Shown in pieces: positions 54,057-64,000 of a stretch of 64,000 bases of DNA (position 1 is the stretch's first letter; every line of letters starts with the position of its first letter). The position numbers were made by a program, and so were the translations under genes. Source of the DNA: Peptidiphaga gingivicola (lineage in GTDB: Bacteria; Actinomycetota; Actinomycetes; Actinomycetales; Actinomycetaceae); assembly GCF_001652275.1 (NCBI RefSeq), contig NZ_LVZK01000003.1:186001-250000 (forward strand), in the 5' to 3' direction. The notes below the pieces were generated by a model. That model saw only the letters and a list, made by a program, of their open reading frames with translations, was not told where the DNA came from and ran no database searches.

Positions 54057-56996
54057 TCAATCGCGCGGCTTTTCCTGCATCTCGAAGGTTTCGATGAAGT
54101 CGCCCTCGCGAATGTCGCGATACCCGAGAGTGATGCCGCACTCGTATCCTTCGCGGACCTCGGTGACGTCGTCCTTTTCCCGGCGCAGCGAGACGATCTC
54201 GAGATCGGGGGCGACCACGACGCCGTCGCGGACCAAGCGGGCCTTCGCGCCGCGTCGAATCGTGCCCGAGCGCACGATCGAACCGGCGATGTTTCCGAAC
54301 TTGCCGGAGCGGAACACCTGGCGGATTTCGGCCGCGGCCAGCTGAACTTCCTCGAAGATCGGCTTGAGCATGCCCTTGAGGGCGGCTTCGACGTCTTCGA
54401 TGGCGGAGTAGATGACCGAGTAGAACTTCATGTCCACGCCCTCGCGGTCGGCGATCTCCTGGACGCGTTCGGCCGGGCGAACGTTGAATCCGATGATGAT
54501 CGCGTTGTCGACGGTGGCGAGGTTGACGTCGTTCTGGGTGATGGCGCCCACGCCGCGGTGGATGATCTGCAGCGCGACCTCGTCGCCGACCTCCAGCTCG
54601 AGGAGCGAGCTTTCGAGGGCTTCGACGGAGCCGGACGCGTCTCCCTTGATGATGAGATTGAGCGTCTGGACCGTCCCCTGCTTGAGGGCGTCGTTGAGGT
54701 TTTCCAGCGAGATCCGCTTGCGGCGCTTGGCGAGCGTTGCCGCGCGCTGGGCCGCTTCGCGCTTGTCCGCGATCTGGCGGGCAGTGCGGTCGTCGGGCGC
54801 GACGAGGAAGGAGTCGCCCGCTGCGGGGACCGTGGACATTCCCAAGATCTGCACGGGACGCGACGGCTCGGCCTCTTCGACCGCGCCTCCGCCGTCGTCG
54901 AACATCGCCCTGACTCGGCCGTGGGCCGTTCCGACGACGAGGGAGTCGCCGATGCGGAGCGTGCCCGTCTGGACGAGCGCCGTGACGACGGCGCCCCGGC
55001 CCTGGTCGAGCTTTGCCTCGATCGCGACGCCGCGGGCGTCCCGGTTCGGATTGGCGCGCAGATCGAGGTCGGCGTCGGCCGTGTAGAGGATGGCCTCGAG
55101 CAGATCGTCGATGCCGGTGCGCAGCTTCGCGGAGATGTCGACGAACATCGTGTCGCCGCCGTACTCTTCCGTGACGATCCCGTACTCGGTCAGCTGGCCG
55201 CGGATCTTCTCCGGGTTGGCGCCGTCGACGTCGATCTTGTTGACCGCGACGATGATCTTGACGCCCGCCGCCTGCGCGTGGTTGACGGCCTCGATCGTTT
55301 GGGGCATGACGCCGTCGTCCGCTGCGACGACGAGCACGGCGATGTCGGTGACGTCGGCCCCTCGCGCACGCATCTGGGTGAAGGCCTCGTGGCCGGGCGT
55401 GTCAATGAAGGTGATCGCCCTGTCCTGGCCCTCGTAGTCGAGATGCACCTGGTAGGCGCCGATGTGCTGGGTGATGCCGCCGTGCTCGGTGTCGATGACG
55501 TGAGTCGAGCGGATCGCGTCCAGCAGCTTCGTCTTGCCGTGGTCGACGTGGCCCATGACGGTGACGACCGGGGGCCGCGCGACAAGGTCCTTGTCGTCCT
55601 CGGCCTCGTCCTCCGCCTCGAGGTCGATGTCGAAGGCCTCGAGGATCTCGCGGTCTTCGTCTTCGGGCGAGAGGATCTGGACGTCGTAGCCGAGCTCGGC
55701 TCCGAGCAGGGTGAACGTGTCTTCGTCGAGCGATTGATTGGCCGTGGCCATCTCGCCCATGCGGAACAGAACGGCGATGAGGGCGGCGGAGCTTGCGCCG
55801 ATGCGCTCGGCGAAGTCGGCGAGGGATGCGCCTGCGCGAACCCGGACCACCGTGGATCCGTCGCCGCGGGGAACCTCGATGCCCGCGACCATGGGAGAGG
55901 ACTGCGCCTCGAACTCTTCGCGCTTGGCCCTTCTCGATTTGCGGCCGCGCGAGGGGCGCCCGCCCTGCCGTCCGAACGCGCCGGCCGTTGAGCCGCCGCG
56001 GGACTTCCCGCCGGACCGGGTGAAGCCGCCGCCGCGGTTTCCGGGTCCGCCTGGACCGCCGCGGCCCGGGCCTCCGGAGCGTCCCCTGTTGCCGCCCGAG
56101 GAGGAACGCCCCGCCGGCTGGGCGGACGACCTGTCGGGCATCATGCTCGGGTTGGGGCGCTGAGCGCCGGAACGCGGGCGCGAGGAGCCTGATCGGCCTC
56201 CCGACTTGCCCTGCTGACGCTGACCGCCGCCGGGGCGGGGCATTCCCTGCGCGGGCGCGAACGGATTGTTGCCAGGGCGCGGCGCCTGAGGCTTCGGCCC
56301 CCCGCCGCCGGGGCGGGGCATTCCCTGCGCGGGCGCGAACGGATTGTTGCCAGGGCGCGGCGCCTGGGGCTTCGGCCCCCCGCCGCCGGAACGCTTCTTC
56401 TTCGGATTCGAAGGCTTAGGGGCCTTGGACTTGTCCCCGGCCGGCTTGGGCGCAGAGGGCTTCGGGGCGCCGGGCTTGGGCGCAGCCGGCTTGGCAGCCT
56501 TCGCCCCGGCCGCTTCACGCGGCTTGTCCGTTTTCTCCGCGGGCGCCTTGGAACTGGAAGCCGCAGCAGCGGGTCCGGGCTTGGGTCCCGGAACCGGTGC
56601 GCCGCCGCTTTGGGCTCGGGGCGCGGTCCGCTCGGCTGCGGGGGACGCCTGCGCCGACGTCGAGCCGTCGCCCGGCGCATCCTTGCCTTCAGGCGCACGG
56701 GCACGAGAGGGGCTCTGGGACTTTGCGCCGTCGGCCTTTTCAGCGTCAGGATCGACGGCGCGCTCGCCCGACTTGCCTGCCTTGGCCTGCGAGGCGGGCT
56801 TCTTGGCGGATTTCTTCTTCTTTTCAATTAGCTCGGGGTGAGCTTCGATGTATTCGTGCGCTTTGCGCACGACGGGCGCCTCGATGGTCGACGAGGCGGA
56901 CTTGACGAATTCGCCGCTTTCCTTGAGCACTTCGAGCAGCTTTTTGCTCGTTATGCCCAATTCCTTGGCGAGTTCATGGACGCGGACCTTGGCCAC
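54057..56996 (-). CDS. infB: Translation initiation factor IF-2
   Basis: A 979-residue GTPase that places initiator tRNA on the 30S subunit. The N-terminal IF2_N domain ([21 protein letters not shown]) is followed by a 400-residue Pro/Gly/Ala/Lys/Arg-rich linker with a 26-residue tandem duplication. The G domain starts near 480: G1 GHVDHGKT, G3 DTPGHEAF, G4 NKID. Domains II-IV follow, including [13 protein letters not shown] and [19 protein letters not shown] precedes the GTG start. Confidence 0.97.
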   Translation of the reverse strand: MAKVRVHELAKELGITSKKLLEVLKESGEFVKSASSTIEAPVVRKAHEYIEAHPELIEKKKKSAKKPASQAKAGKSGERAVDPDAEKADGAKSQSPSRARAPEGKDAPGDGSTSAQASPAAERTAPRAQSGGAPVPGPKPGPAAAASSSKAPAEKTDKPREAAGAKAAKPAAPKPGAPKPSAPKPAGDKSKAPKPSNPKKKRSGGGGPKPQAPRPGNNPFAPAQGMPRPGGGGPKPQAPRPGNNPFAPAQGMPRPGGGQRQQGKSGGRSGSSRPRSGAQRPNPSMMPDRSSAQPAGRSSSGGNRGRSGGPGRGGPGGPGNRGGGFTRSGGKSRGGSTAGAFGRQGGRPSRGRKSRRAKREEFEAQSSPMVAGIEVPRGDGSTVVRVRAGASLADFAERIGASSAALIAVLFRMGEMATANQSLDEDTFTLLGAELGYDVQILSPEDEDREILEAFDIDLEAEDEAEDDKDLVARPPVVTVMGHVDHGKTKLLDAIRSTHVIDTEHGGITQHIGAYQVHLDYEGQDRAITFIDTPGHEAFTQMRARGADVTDIAVLVVAADDGVMPQTIEAVNHAQAAGVKIIVAVNKIDVDGANPEKIRGQLTEYGIVTEEYGGDTMFVDISAKLRTGIDDLLEAILYTADADLDLRANPNRDARGVAIEAKLDQGRGAVVTALVQTGTLRIGDSLVVGTAHGRVRAMFDDGGGAVEEAEPSRPVQILGMSTVPAAGDSFLVAPDDRTARQIADKREAAQRAATLAKRRKRISLENLNDALKQGTVQTLNLIIKGDASGSVEALESSLLELEVGDEVALQIIHRGVGAITQNDVNLATVDNAIIIGFNVRPAERVQEIADREGVDMKFYSVIYSAIEDVEAALKGMLKPIFEEVQLAAAEIRQVFRSGKFGNIAGSIVRSGTIRRGAKARLVRDGVVVAPDLEIVSLRREKDDVTEVREGYECGITLGYRDIREGDFIETFEMQEKPRD
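56225..56380 (-). repeat. 78-bp tandem duplication inside infB
   Basis: Two near-identical 78-base copies (56225-56302 and 56303-56380, one mismatch noticed) encode the repeated segment [20 protein letters not shown] in the IF-2 linker. The high identity implies a recent event. Confidence 0.9.
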
Positions 56997-57063
56997 AGTT
57001 CTCCTTCGTACGGGCCAGTGTCGCGCACAGGCCCACTAGTGCTGGCAGCTCATCGCTGGGTAC

Positions 57064-57372
57064 TCATCGGGTGCCCATCGGGTCTCTACCCGCTTTCTTA
57101 TCTCGACTCTCGGACGGGTTTCCGTCCGACGGGACAAGCAACTCCTCCACTGCCCCCGTATCGAGAGGCGCAGCTTTGAGAGCGCGCTCGAAGGCCCGCG
57201 AGCGCACCGCACGTTTAAGACACGAGAGATCGGGATGCACCCAAGCTCCGCGGCCTTGCATCGTTCCGCGCGAATCCACGACAACCGCGGATTCGCGCCG
57301 CACCACGCGGACCATTTCCATACGGCTGCCCTTGAGCCTGCATCCAATGCAGGTACGAGGTCGACCTGTCAC
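57064..57372 (-). CDS. ylxR: YlxR (RnpM) RNA-binding protein
   Basis: A 102-residue DUF448 protein starting with the typical RTCIGCRLKGSRMEMVRVVR, then GRGAWVHPDLSCLKRAVRSRAFERAL. YlxR binds RNA and in Bacillus modulates RNase P. GGAGGAGG precedes the GTG start at 57372. It lies between nusA and infB as in most Gram-positives. The last 20 residues are unconserved. Confidence 0.93.
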   Translation of the reverse strand: MTGRPRTCIGCRLKGSRMEMVRVVRRESAVVVDSRGTMQGRGAWVHPDLSCLKRAVRSRAFERALKAAPLDTGAVEELLVPSDGNPSESRDKKAGRDPMGTR

Positions 57373-57468
57373 CAGCCTCCTCCTTCAAGAACGCCATTGG
57401 GTATTTTAGCGCTTTTACGCCGAAGATGCCGAAACGGCCGGGCCGAAGAAGGGAGCGCTCACTCACAT

Positions 57469-58461
57469 TCAGTCGTCGAAGGCGTCCAGATCGTCCGATT
57501 CCTTGCGGATGTCAATCGACCAGCCGGTCAGTTTGGCGGCAAGGCGCACATTCTGCGCCTCTTTCCCGATCGCGAGCGACGTCTGCCCGTCGGGGACTAT
57601 CGCCCTCGCCTGGCGTTCGGCCTTGTCGAGGATATCGACGCGCACGACTTTGGCGGGCGAGAGGGACGCCGCGATGAAGGCCTTGGGATCGTCGTCGTAG
57701 TCGACTATGTCGATTTTCTCGCCGCCAAGCTCGGTGGTGACCGCGCGCACTCGCTGCCCGTTGTGCCCGATGCACGCGCCTTTTGCGTTGACGTCCGGGA
57801 TGTCCGACCACACGGCGATCTTCGCGCGGTGCCCCGCCTCTCTGGCAAGCGCGACGATTTCGACCGTGCCGTCCTGGATTTCAGGCACCTCCATCTCGAA
57901 GAGCTTGCGCGCGAAGTCAGGATGGGTCCGCGAGAGGCGGACGGAAGCGCCGCGAGTGCCCACGGACACCTCGAGGACGAGGGCCCGAATGTGGTCGCCG
58001 TGGCGGAACCTCTCCGTCGGCACCTGCTCCTCAACCCGCAAGATGGCCTCGTGTTCGCCGACGTCGACCAGCAGGTCTCGGCTGTCGTGGCGAGGGTTCT
58101 GTTGGACGACGCCGGAGACGACCTCGCCCTGCTTCCCCTTGAACGATCCGAGCACCCTGTCCGTCTCGGCGTCGCGCAGGCGCTGCGCGATGATCGACCG
58201 CGCCGTGGACGTCGCGATGCGGCCGAAGTCTCCGGGGGTGTCGTCGAATTCGCCGATGACCTCCCCCTCCTCGTCGACCTCGGGCGCATAGACCGTGACC
58301 TTGCCGGTGTTCCGGTCCATTTCCACCCGGGCGCCGCGCACCGCCCCCGGAACGCGTTGATAGGCGTGAAGCAACGCGTCCTCGATCGCACCCACGATCA
58401 CGTCGACGCTGATGCCAAGCTCGCTTTCGACGATGCGAAGCTCGTTCATCTGAATGTCCAT
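57469..58461 (-). CDS. nusA: Transcription termination/antitermination factor NusA
   Basis: A 330-residue RNA-polymerase-binding factor. The N-terminal domain (ELGISVDVIVGAIEDALLHAY) is followed by S1 (GEVVSGVVQQNPRHDSRDLLVDVG) and two KH domains (DIPDVNAKGACIGHNGQRVRAV; LAIGKEAQNVRLAAKLTGW). The acidic repeats found in E. coli are absent, as is normal for actinomycetes. Its ATG overlaps the rimP stop (TGATG). Confidence 0.96.
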   Translation of the reverse strand: MDIQMNELRIVESELGISVDVIVGAIEDALLHAYQRVPGAVRGARVEMDRNTGKVTVYAPEVDEEGEVIGEFDDTPGDFGRIATSTARSIIAQRLRDAETDRVLGSFKGKQGEVVSGVVQQNPRHDSRDLLVDVGEHEAILRVEEQVPTERFRHGDHIRALVLEVSVGTRGASVRLSRTHPDFARKLFEMEVPEIQDGTVEIVALAREAGHRAKIAVWSDIPDVNAKGACIGHNGQRVRAVTTELGGEKIDIVDYDDDPKAFIAASLSPAKVVRVDILDKAERQARAIVPDGQTSLAIGKEAQNVRLAAKLTGWSIDIRKESDDLDAFDD

Positions 58462-59033
58462 CAGTCTTCTTCCTCCTCGATCGCGGACTGCGGAGCCCGG
58501 CTCATATCGATCTTGACACGGCCGGAGACGACCTCGGCCATGGGCACGCTGCGTCGACTCCCCTCGACTTGGACGTTCAACGCGTCGCCGGAAAGGCTCA
58601 CGAGCCGGCCGACGACGCTCTTCCCGTCAACCGTGCGCAGCTCCACGAGGCGGCCTTGCGCCCTGGAAAAATGGCGGGGTTCGCGCAGCGAGCGCTCGGC
58701 GCCGGGAGTCGAAACCTCCAGCGTGTACGCGCCTTGCACCAAGTCGACGTCGTCGAGCCGCTGCGAGATGTCGCGTGAAACCTCGGTCAGCCGGTCGGAA
58801 TCGACTCCCCCGGGGCCGGAGGGCAGGTCGACGACGACTTTGACGACGAGGTTCTTGCCGCCCCTGCCGATCTTCACCGCTTCCAGGTAAAGTCCCCGCG
58901 AGGCGACGACTTCGTCCAGTGCCGTGGAAATGCTCTCGGTCATCTCTGCGTTTTCCCGGCGTTCCTGGTGCGGACGGCGCGAATTGCGGGAGTCGCGACG
59001 CCCACCGGGATGAGTTCTACGTGACGGTGCCAT
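58461..59033 (-). CDS. rimP: Ribosome maturation factor RimP
   Basis: A 190-residue 30S assembly factor. The N-terminal domain includes SRDISQRLDDVDLVQGAYTLEVSTPGAERSL, with the family motif LEVSSPG-like EVSTPG. The C-terminal SH3-like domain is GRLVELRTVDGKSVVGRLVSL. The first 30 residues are Arg-rich and unconserved, so ATG 58943 (MTESISTALDEVV) is an alternative start. It is the first gene of the nusA operon. Confidence 0.93.
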   Translation of the reverse strand: MAPSRRTHPGGRRDSRNSRRPHQERRENAEMTESISTALDEVVASRGLYLEAVKIGRGGKNLVVKVVVDLPSGPGGVDSDRLTEVSRDISQRLDDVDLVQGAYTLEVSTPGAERSLREPRHFSRAQGRLVELRTVDGKSVVGRLVSLSGDALNVQVEGSRRSVPMAEVVSGRVKIDMSRAPQSAIEEEED

Positions 59034-59104
59034 GCCCCTAGCCTACCGATTCATCGCCCCGGAGCGAGTGAAATGTGGGATCGCGCCCGTGGCAAAATTG
59101 GTTC

Positions 59105-60010
59105 ATGACATCTCGTCGCTTAGTTTTCGGCCTTTCCGCTCTTCTGGCGGTGCTCATAATCGGCCTGCTCATCGCATCGGGCGTGCGCTTCGACAATCAG
59201 GACGTCGAACCGGCGCCCGCTTCGAGCCAGGAGCGCAAGCGCCAGGCGCTCGCTGAAAAGTCGACGCTCATCGCCGATGCGGCGAAGCGGCTGGCCGCCT
59301 CGTCGCCGAATTCGAGCGTTTTTCCCCGTGTGGAAAGCGCCGCCTCCGCGTATGCCTCCGCGTTGGGAGGGGTGTGGAGGCCGTGGCCGAACGGCGCGCC
59401 TTCGGGACGCACGAACCCGCCGGTTTCGACCTCGGCGCCGGCGAACGCGGATGCCTCCTTCCTTGCCCTCAAACTCGGCGAGCTCTCGCGAGAGGCCGTT
59501 GCGGCCGCCAATTCGGCCCCGGCTTCGCAACGCCAAACCTATCTTTCGGTCGCTCTCGACGCCCGTCTTCAGGCCGTGGGCGTGGCGACGCACGCCGGGG
59601 GCAAGGCCTCATGCGGCGACGTCGATCCGGTCGCCGCGGGCAAGGCGGCGGCGACCGAGGAAGCCCTTTCGGGCGTCGAGGCGGCCCGCCAATGGCTGGA
59701 GACGGACGTCGCCTCCCTTCCCGCGAATCAACGGCAGGCGGGAATCTCCCGGATCGACTCGATCAAAGCCGCCCAGTCGGCGATGATCTCCTCCGGCGCC
59801 AAGGACAGGCGCCCGGCCGTCGTCGCCCTTCCCAAGCTCGCCGCGGGCGAGACCTTGAGGGGCGCCGCGCTGAAAAGAAGCTCAAGTGCGCTCGTGAGCG
59901 GCGCGGCGAAAGCCGACAAACCCAACGGGGAGGCGGCTGTCAGCTACGCCTGCTCTCTGTATGCCACGCAAGAGGAACGCGACAGCGCGGGGACGCTCCT
60001 GAAGAAATAG
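59105..60010 (+). CDS. Anchored alanine-rich protein, DUF4439-like
   Basis: A 301-residue protein. An N-terminal signal or anchor helix (LVFGLSALLAVLIIGLLIAS, residues 6-25) is followed by a largely helical Ala/Ser-rich region with two cysteines (ASCGDVDP and YACSLY). The last segment (AAVSYACSLYATQEERDSAG) and the position between rimP and proS on the opposite strand match the DUF4439-type ferritin-like proteins and the Ala-rich genes of mycobacteria at this locus. Identification is by position more than sequence. ATG 59105 is preferred over 59075. Confidence 0.65.
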   Translation: MTSRRLVFGLSALLAVLIIGLLIASGVRFDNQDVEPAPASSQERKRQALAEKSTLIADAAKRLAASSPNSSVFPRVESAASAYASALGGVWRPWPNGAPSGRTNPPVSTSAPANADASFLALKLGELSREAVAAANSAPASQRQTYLSVALDARLQAVGVATHAGGKASCGDVDPVAAGKAAATEEALSGVEAARQWLETDVASLPANQRQAGISRIDSIKAAQSAMISSGAKDRRPAVVALPKLAAGETLRGAALKRSSSALVSGAAKADKPNGEAAVSYACSLYATQEERDSAGTLLKK

Positions 60011-60053
60011 CGGGCCAAACCGCCCGGACGCGAGCCTATAAACCGCCTGGACG

Positions 60054-61838
60054 TCAGCTCTGCGCGGACAAGGCGGACCGGACGAGCTCGCCGACTCGCT
60101 CGCGGACTTGCTCGATCGGCGCCTCGATCGTTTCTCCGGCCCGGTCTCGGATCTCTACGCGTCCCTCGGCCAGCCCGCGTCCGACGACGACGCCGAAGGG
60201 CACGCCCAGCAGCTCGTAGTCGGCGAACTTCACTCCGGCGCTGACCTTGCGGCGGTCGTCGAGCAGCACTTCGACTCCGTCGGCCTCCAAACCGGCGGCG
60301 ATTTCCTCGGCGGCGGCGTAAAGGGAGTCGTCCTTTCCGGCGGCGACGATGTGAACGTGCGCGGGCGCCACGCTCGCCGGCCACATCAAGCCCCGCCCGT
60401 CGTGGTTCTCCTCGGCGAGCGCGGCCAGAACCCGGGTGATCCCGATTCCGTAGGATCCCATCGTCACGGTTCGGCTCTTTCCGTTCTCGTCGAGGACGGA
60501 AAGGCCGAGGGCCTTCGCATACTTGCGGCCCAGCTGGAATATGTGCCCGACCTCGATTCCCTTGGCGATCTCCAAGGGGCCCGAGCCGTCGGGCGCCTCG
60601 TCCCCGGCGCGCACCTCGGCCGCCTCGATTGAGCCGTCGGCCTCGAAATCACGCCCGTAGACGAGGCCGACCACGTGAACGTCCGGCTTGTTCGCCCCGG
60701 TCACCCAACGCGACCCCCTCGCGACGTGGGGATCAAGGAGGTAGCGCGGAGCAGGCGGCTCCGCCTCGGCCGGACGCGCCGACTGCGGCCCGACCGCTTG
60801 AGGCCCGATGTATCCGGGGACCAGCTCCGGATAGGCTTCGAGGTCTTCCGGCGTCGCCATCTCGACCTCGGCGGGGGCGAGCGCCGCCTCCACCCGCTTC
60901 ATGTCGACGTCCCGGTCGCCCGGCAGCCCGATGACGATCACCTCGCGCTTGCCGTCGGGATGGACGGCCGCGACGACGACGTTCTTCAGGGTGTCCGCGG
61001 CCGTCCACAGTCCGTCGGGCTTCGGCGCCGCCTCGTTCACCGCGTCAACCAGCGTGGCGATCGTCGAGGCTCCGGGGGTGACTATCTCGATAGGCTGGCC
61101 GAAGGAGGATGAATCGACCTCGACCGGCGGGACCGTGGTGACCGCCTCGGTGTTGGCCGCGTACCCTCCGGCGGAGCGCACGAAGGCGTCCTCCCCGATT
61201 TCGCAGGGAAAGAGGAACTCCTCGCTTCGCGATCCCCCCATCGCACCGGAGACCGCCGAGCATATGACGAAGGGCAGGCCAAGCCGGGCGAAGATTCTCT
61301 GGTAGGCGGATCGCATGGCGGCGTAGGAGGCGTCCAACCCCGCTTCATCGACGTCGAAGGAGTAGGCGTCCTTCATCACGAACTCGCGGCTGCGGATGAC
61401 CCCGGCCCTCGGGCGGGCCTCGTCGCGATACTTCGTTTGAATCTGGTAGAGCGAGAGCGGAAGGTCCTTGTACGAGGAGTACATGTCCTTGACCAGCAGG
61501 GTGAAAAGCTCTTCGTGCGTCGGCGCCAAGAGGTAGTCCGATTCTTTGCGGTCCTTGAGCTTGAACAGCGTGGGTCCGTAATCGCTCCACCGGCCCGAGG
61601 CCTCGTAGGGTTCGCGCGGCAAGAGCGCAGGGAAATGGACCTCCTGGCTGCCGGCCGCCTCCATCTCTTCGCGCACGATCCTCTCGATCTTTCTCAGCAC
61701 CCGGAGGCCAAGCGGCAGCCACGTGTAGATTCCGGGGGCCGCGCGGCGGATGTACCCCGCCCGCACGAGAAGCCTGTGGCTGGCGACTTCGGCGTCGGCC
61801 GGATCTTCGCGCAGCGTACGAACGAAAAGAGACGACAT
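60054..61838 (-). CDS. proS: Prolyl-tRNA synthetase
   Basis: A 594-residue class II synthetase of the bacterial type. Motif 1 region [21 protein letters not shown] and motif 2 [21 protein letters not shown] are clear. An inserted editing (YbaK) domain covers about 230-400. Motif 3 is [17 protein letters not shown] and the anticodon domain follows. [18 protein letters not shown] at 61838 is the usual start; an ATG at 61859 would add seven residues. It is convergent with the DUF4439-like gene. Confidence 0.97.
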   Translation of the reverse strand: MSSLFVRTLREDPADAEVASHRLLVRAGYIRRAAPGIYTWLPLGLRVLRKIERIVREEMEAAGSQEVHFPALLPREPYEASGRWSDYGPTLFKLKDRKESDYLLAPTHEELFTLLVKDMYSSYKDLPLSLYQIQTKYRDEARPRAGVIRSREFVMKDAYSFDVDEAGLDASYAAMRSAYQRIFARLGLPFVICSAVSGAMGGSRSEEFLFPCEIGEDAFVRSAGGYAANTEAVTTVPPVEVDSSSFGQPIEIVTPGASTIATLVDAVNEAAPKPDGLWTAADTLKNVVVAAVHPDGKREVIVIGLPGDRDVDMKRVEAALAPAEVEMATPEDLEAYPELVPGYIGPQAVGPQSARPAEAEPPAPRYLLDPHVARGSRWVTGANKPDVHVVGLVYGRDFEADGSIEAAEVRAGDEAPDGSGPLEIAKGIEVGHIFQLGRKYAKALGLSVLDENGKSRTVTMGSYGIGITRVLAALAEENHDGRGLMWPASVAPAHVHIVAAGKDDSLYAAAEEIAAGLEADGVEVLLDDRRKVSAGVKFADYELLGVPFGVVVGRGLAEGRVEIRDRAGETIEAPIEQVRERVGELVRSALSAQS

Positions 61839-62013
61839 TCTAAGCACGGGTACAAGCATACCGGGCGGCCTGCCGAAGCCGTCGAATCCGACGGGCCGCG
61901 CCCGTCTTTCGCCGCATTCGCTGCCTCGCCGCTCCCCCGTTTTCGCCGCGCCCCGGTGCGGCCGGCCGCGCACGGCATTCGGCAGCACCGTGCCTCGGGC
62001 CCCGCCCGCACGG

Positions 62014-62874
62014 CTATATGTATATCGTGGTCCATTCTCCGACGGCGTCGAAGCCCACCTTGCGGTAGACGGCGACGGCGGGCTCGTTGAAGTCGTTGAC
62101 GTAGAGGGAGACGGTCGAAGCGACCTTTTCCCGAATGAGGGCGACGGAGGCGGCGATCCCCGATGTGGCGATGCCGCGCCCCCTCAGATCCGGCGGCACC
62201 CACACCCCTTGGATCTGCGCCACGCCGCCGGCCAAGGCGCCGACGTCGGCCTTGAAGACGACGCGCTCGCCCACGCCGTCGGCTGCGGGCGCCGTGCGAA
62301 TGAACGTGTGGCCGCGCATGACGAGGCCTTCGGCTCGTCTCTCATAGGCGTTGCCAAAGGCGGTCGGGTCCTGCCCCACTTCCTCGATGTACATTGCCAC
62401 GGAGGCCGGAAAGACGATGGGCATGTCTGAAAGCTCAGCCTGCCGGACAAGCGGATCCGGGGCCGTCTTGAGCCTTTCGCCCATGACCATCGAGTGCTGC
62501 CGCCTGCGAATTTCACGGGCCGGCCCCCATTGGCTCTCCACCCGTTCCCACAGGCCCATCACCTGGTCGCTGGGGCCCACCATCGACGTCGCCGACCGCC
62601 ACTTCCCGAGCAGCTCTTCGGCGAGGAGGTCAAGGCCCGCGGCGTCGAAGCCGAGGGGAATGACGTTGCCCCAGTCCCACGCGAACCCCGTGAGCTCGTT
62701 GGCGGCGTCGAACAAGCCGATTCCCCTGTGGCCGGAAAGCCCCATGTCTTCCACGGCCACCCGCGCAAGGACCGCATCCACCGGTCTGCTTTCGAAGAAA
62801 CGCAAGACTGCCTCCGCGTCGGAGGATCCGAGGGAGCGCATGCCGGGGCAGCGTTTGCGATTGAGCCAGGACAC
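62014..62874 (-). CDS. GNAT family acetyltransferase (DUF4081-type)
   Basis: A 286-residue protein with an N-terminal DUF4081-like region (residues 1-140) and a C-terminal GNAT domain: [27 protein letters not shown] (acetyl-CoA-binding R-G-x-G-I-A loop) and [21 protein letters not shown]. This gene sits beside ispG in M. tuberculosis as well. The acceptor is unknown. GTG start at 62874, 10 bases after the ispG stop, so they are probably cotranscribed. Confidence 0.88.
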   Translation of the reverse strand: MSWLNRKRCPGMRSLGSSDAEAVLRFFESRPVDAVLARVAVEDMGLSGHRGIGLFDAANELTGFAWDWGNVIPLGFDAAGLDLLAEELLGKWRSATSMVGPSDQVMGLWERVESQWGPAREIRRRQHSMVMGERLKTAPDPLVRQAELSDMPIVFPASVAMYIEEVGQDPTAFGNAYERRAEGLVMRGHTFIRTAPAADGVGERVVFKADVGALAGGVAQIQGVWVPPDLRGRGIATSGIAASVALIREKVASTVSLYVNDFNEPAVAVYRKVGFDAVGEWTTIYI

Positions 62875-62883
62875 GTCGACCGC

Positions 62884-64000
62884 TCAGAATGCCTGAACCA
62901 CGGGCTTGTCGCCTTCGGCGGCCTCGCCCATTTCCTCAGCCATCTCGTTGGCGTACTTCAGCAGGGTCTCGACGATCTGGTCTTCAGGGACCGTCTCGAC
63001 CACCTGTCCGTGCACGAAGATCTGGCCCTTGCCGTTTCCCGAGGCGCAGCCGAGGTCGGCTTCGCGCGCCTCTCCGGGCCCGTTGACGACGCAGCCCATG
63101 ACGGCCACCCGCAGCGGCGCCTTGACGTCCTTGAGCCCTTCCTCGACGGATTCGGCGAGCGTCCACACGTCCACCTGGGCGCGCCCGCACGAGGGACAGG
63201 AGACGATCTCGAGCTTGCGCGGACGCAGCCCCATGAATTCGAGGAGCTTGGATCCGACCTTCACCTCTTCGACGGGAGGCGCCGAGAGGGAGACGCGGAT
63301 CGTGTCGCCGATCCCCTGCGCCAGGAGCGTGCCGAAGGCAGCGGCGGATTTGATGGTTCCCTGGAAGGCGGGGCCCGCCTCGGTGACGCCGAGATGGAGG
63401 GGCCAGTCGCCTCGCTCGGCAAGCATCTGGTAGGCCCGCACCATCGTGACGACGTCGTGGTGCTTGACCGAAATCTTGAAGTCGCGGAAACCGCATTCCT
63501 CGAAGAGGGATGCCTCCCAGACGGCGGATTCGACGAGCGCCTCCGGGGTGGCGGAGCCGTATTTTTTGAGCAGCCGCGGGTCGAGCGACCCAGCGTTGAC
63601 GCCGATGCGAAGGGAGACGCCGCAGTCCGAGGCGGCCTTGCAGATGTCGGCGACCTTGTCGTCGAACTTCCTTATGTTTCCGGGGTTGACCCGAACGGCC
63701 CCGCATCCGGCCTCAATGGCGGCGAAAACGTACTTGGGCTGGAAGTGAATGTCCGCTATGACGGGGATTCTGGACTGCTGGGCTATGATCTTCAGCGCGG
63801 AGGCGTCTTTGTCCGTGGGGCACGCAACGCGGACGATGTCGCACCCGGCGGCCGTGAGCTCGGCGATCTGCTGGAGGGTCGAGCCGATGTCGTGGGTCTT
63901 CGTCGTGGTCATCGACTGCACTGAAATCGGGGCGTCGCCGCCGACGGCGACGCCCCCGACCTGGATCTGACGCGTGCGCTTCCTCGGGGAGAGGACATTG
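62884..64000 (-). CDS. ispG: 4-hydroxy-3-methylbut-2-enyl diphosphate synthase (flavodoxin), 5' end beyond window
   Basis: The last 372 residues of IspG (GcpE), an iron-sulfur enzyme of the non-mevalonate isoprenoid pathway. The frame is open to the right edge and reads [20 protein letters not shown] before [10 protein letters not shown], the usual N-terminal region, so only a few residues and the start codon are missing. Cluster ligands are in SCPSCGR and [14 protein letters not shown]. The GTG at 63921 is internal and not the true start. Confidence 0.96.
   Translation of the reverse strand, partial: NVLSPRKRTRQIQVGGVAVGGDAPISVQSMTTTKTHDIGSTLQQIAELTAAGCDIVRVACPTDKDASALKIIAQQSRIPVIADIHFQPKYVFAAIEAGCGAVRVNPGNIRKFDDKVADICKAASDCGVSLRIGVNAGSLDPRLLKKYGSATPEALVESAVWEASLFEECGFRDFKISVKHHDVVTMVRAYQMLAERGDWPLHLGVTEAGPAFQGTIKSAAAFGTLLAQGIGDTIRVSLSAPPVEEVKVGSKLLEFMGLRPRKLEIVSCPSCGRAQVDVWTLAESVEEGLKDVKAPLRVAVMGCVVNGPGEAREADLGCASGNGKGQIFVHGQVVETVPEDQIVETLLKYANEMAEEMGEAAEGDKPVVQAF

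Overview
The window is 64 kb of high-GC DNA from an actinomycete (Actinomycetota). The gene order lexA / LysM division inhibitor / nrdR, then hflX, dapF, miaA, miaB, recX, recA, DUF3046, clgR, cinA, pgsA, ftsK, rnj, dapA, dapB, an M16 peptidase, pnp, rpsO, ribF, truB, rbfA, infB, ylxR, nusA, rimP, proS, GNAT, ispG is the conserved actinobacterial core arrangement known from Mycobacterium tuberculosis. A fermentative L-lactate dehydrogenase, DUF3040 and orphan type VII secretion substrates fit an Actinomycetaceae-type host. The genus is inference.

Left part (0-17 kb): degenerate 25-bp repeats, a DUF3040 membrane protein and dinB (minus). These are followed by a spermidine-synthase-like methyltransferase, a PAC2 protein with a giant acidic tail, a HelD-type RNA-polymerase-associated helicase, serA, a fatty-acyl-CoA ligase with a helical tail, a frameshifted alpha/beta-hydrolase pseudogene, an S66 (MccF/LdcA-like) peptidase, nrdR, and the divergent LysM gene and lexA separated by four LexA-box-like sites.

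Middle (17-40 kb): ldh, a dinG-hflX pair, an rRNA-methyltransferase-like gene, a conspicuous lower-GC two-gene islet of unknown function with a perfect 14-bp inverted repeat behind it, then dapF-miaA-miaB-recX-recA-DUF3046-clgR-cinA-pgsA, a CapA-like phosphoesterase, ftsK, rnj and dapA. recA carries a motif that fits the LexA-independent (PafBC-type) DNA-damage promoter.

Right part (40-64 kb): a plus-strand type VII secretion substrate pair lies between dapA and dapB, and a decayed second pair lies between dapB and the M16 peptidase. Then comes the minus-strand translation/RNA block (pnp, rpsO, ribF, a Cys-rich small protein, truB, rbfA, infB, ylxR, nusA, rimP), a plus-strand secreted or anchored Ala-rich protein, proS, a GNAT protein and ispG, which runs off the right edge.

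The genes serve DNA repair and the SOS response (dinB, lexA, LysM inhibitor, recA, recX, dinG), lysine/diaminopimelate synthesis (dapA, dapB, dapF), tRNA and rRNA modification and translation, and RNA decay (pnp, rnj). The accessory interest is in the type VII pair with its decayed copy, the low-GC islet, the acidic-tail PAC2 protein, the Cys-rich protein coupled to ribF, and a recurring pattern of short tandem duplications that span gene stop codons. No tRNA, rRNA, CRISPR array or transposase was seen.
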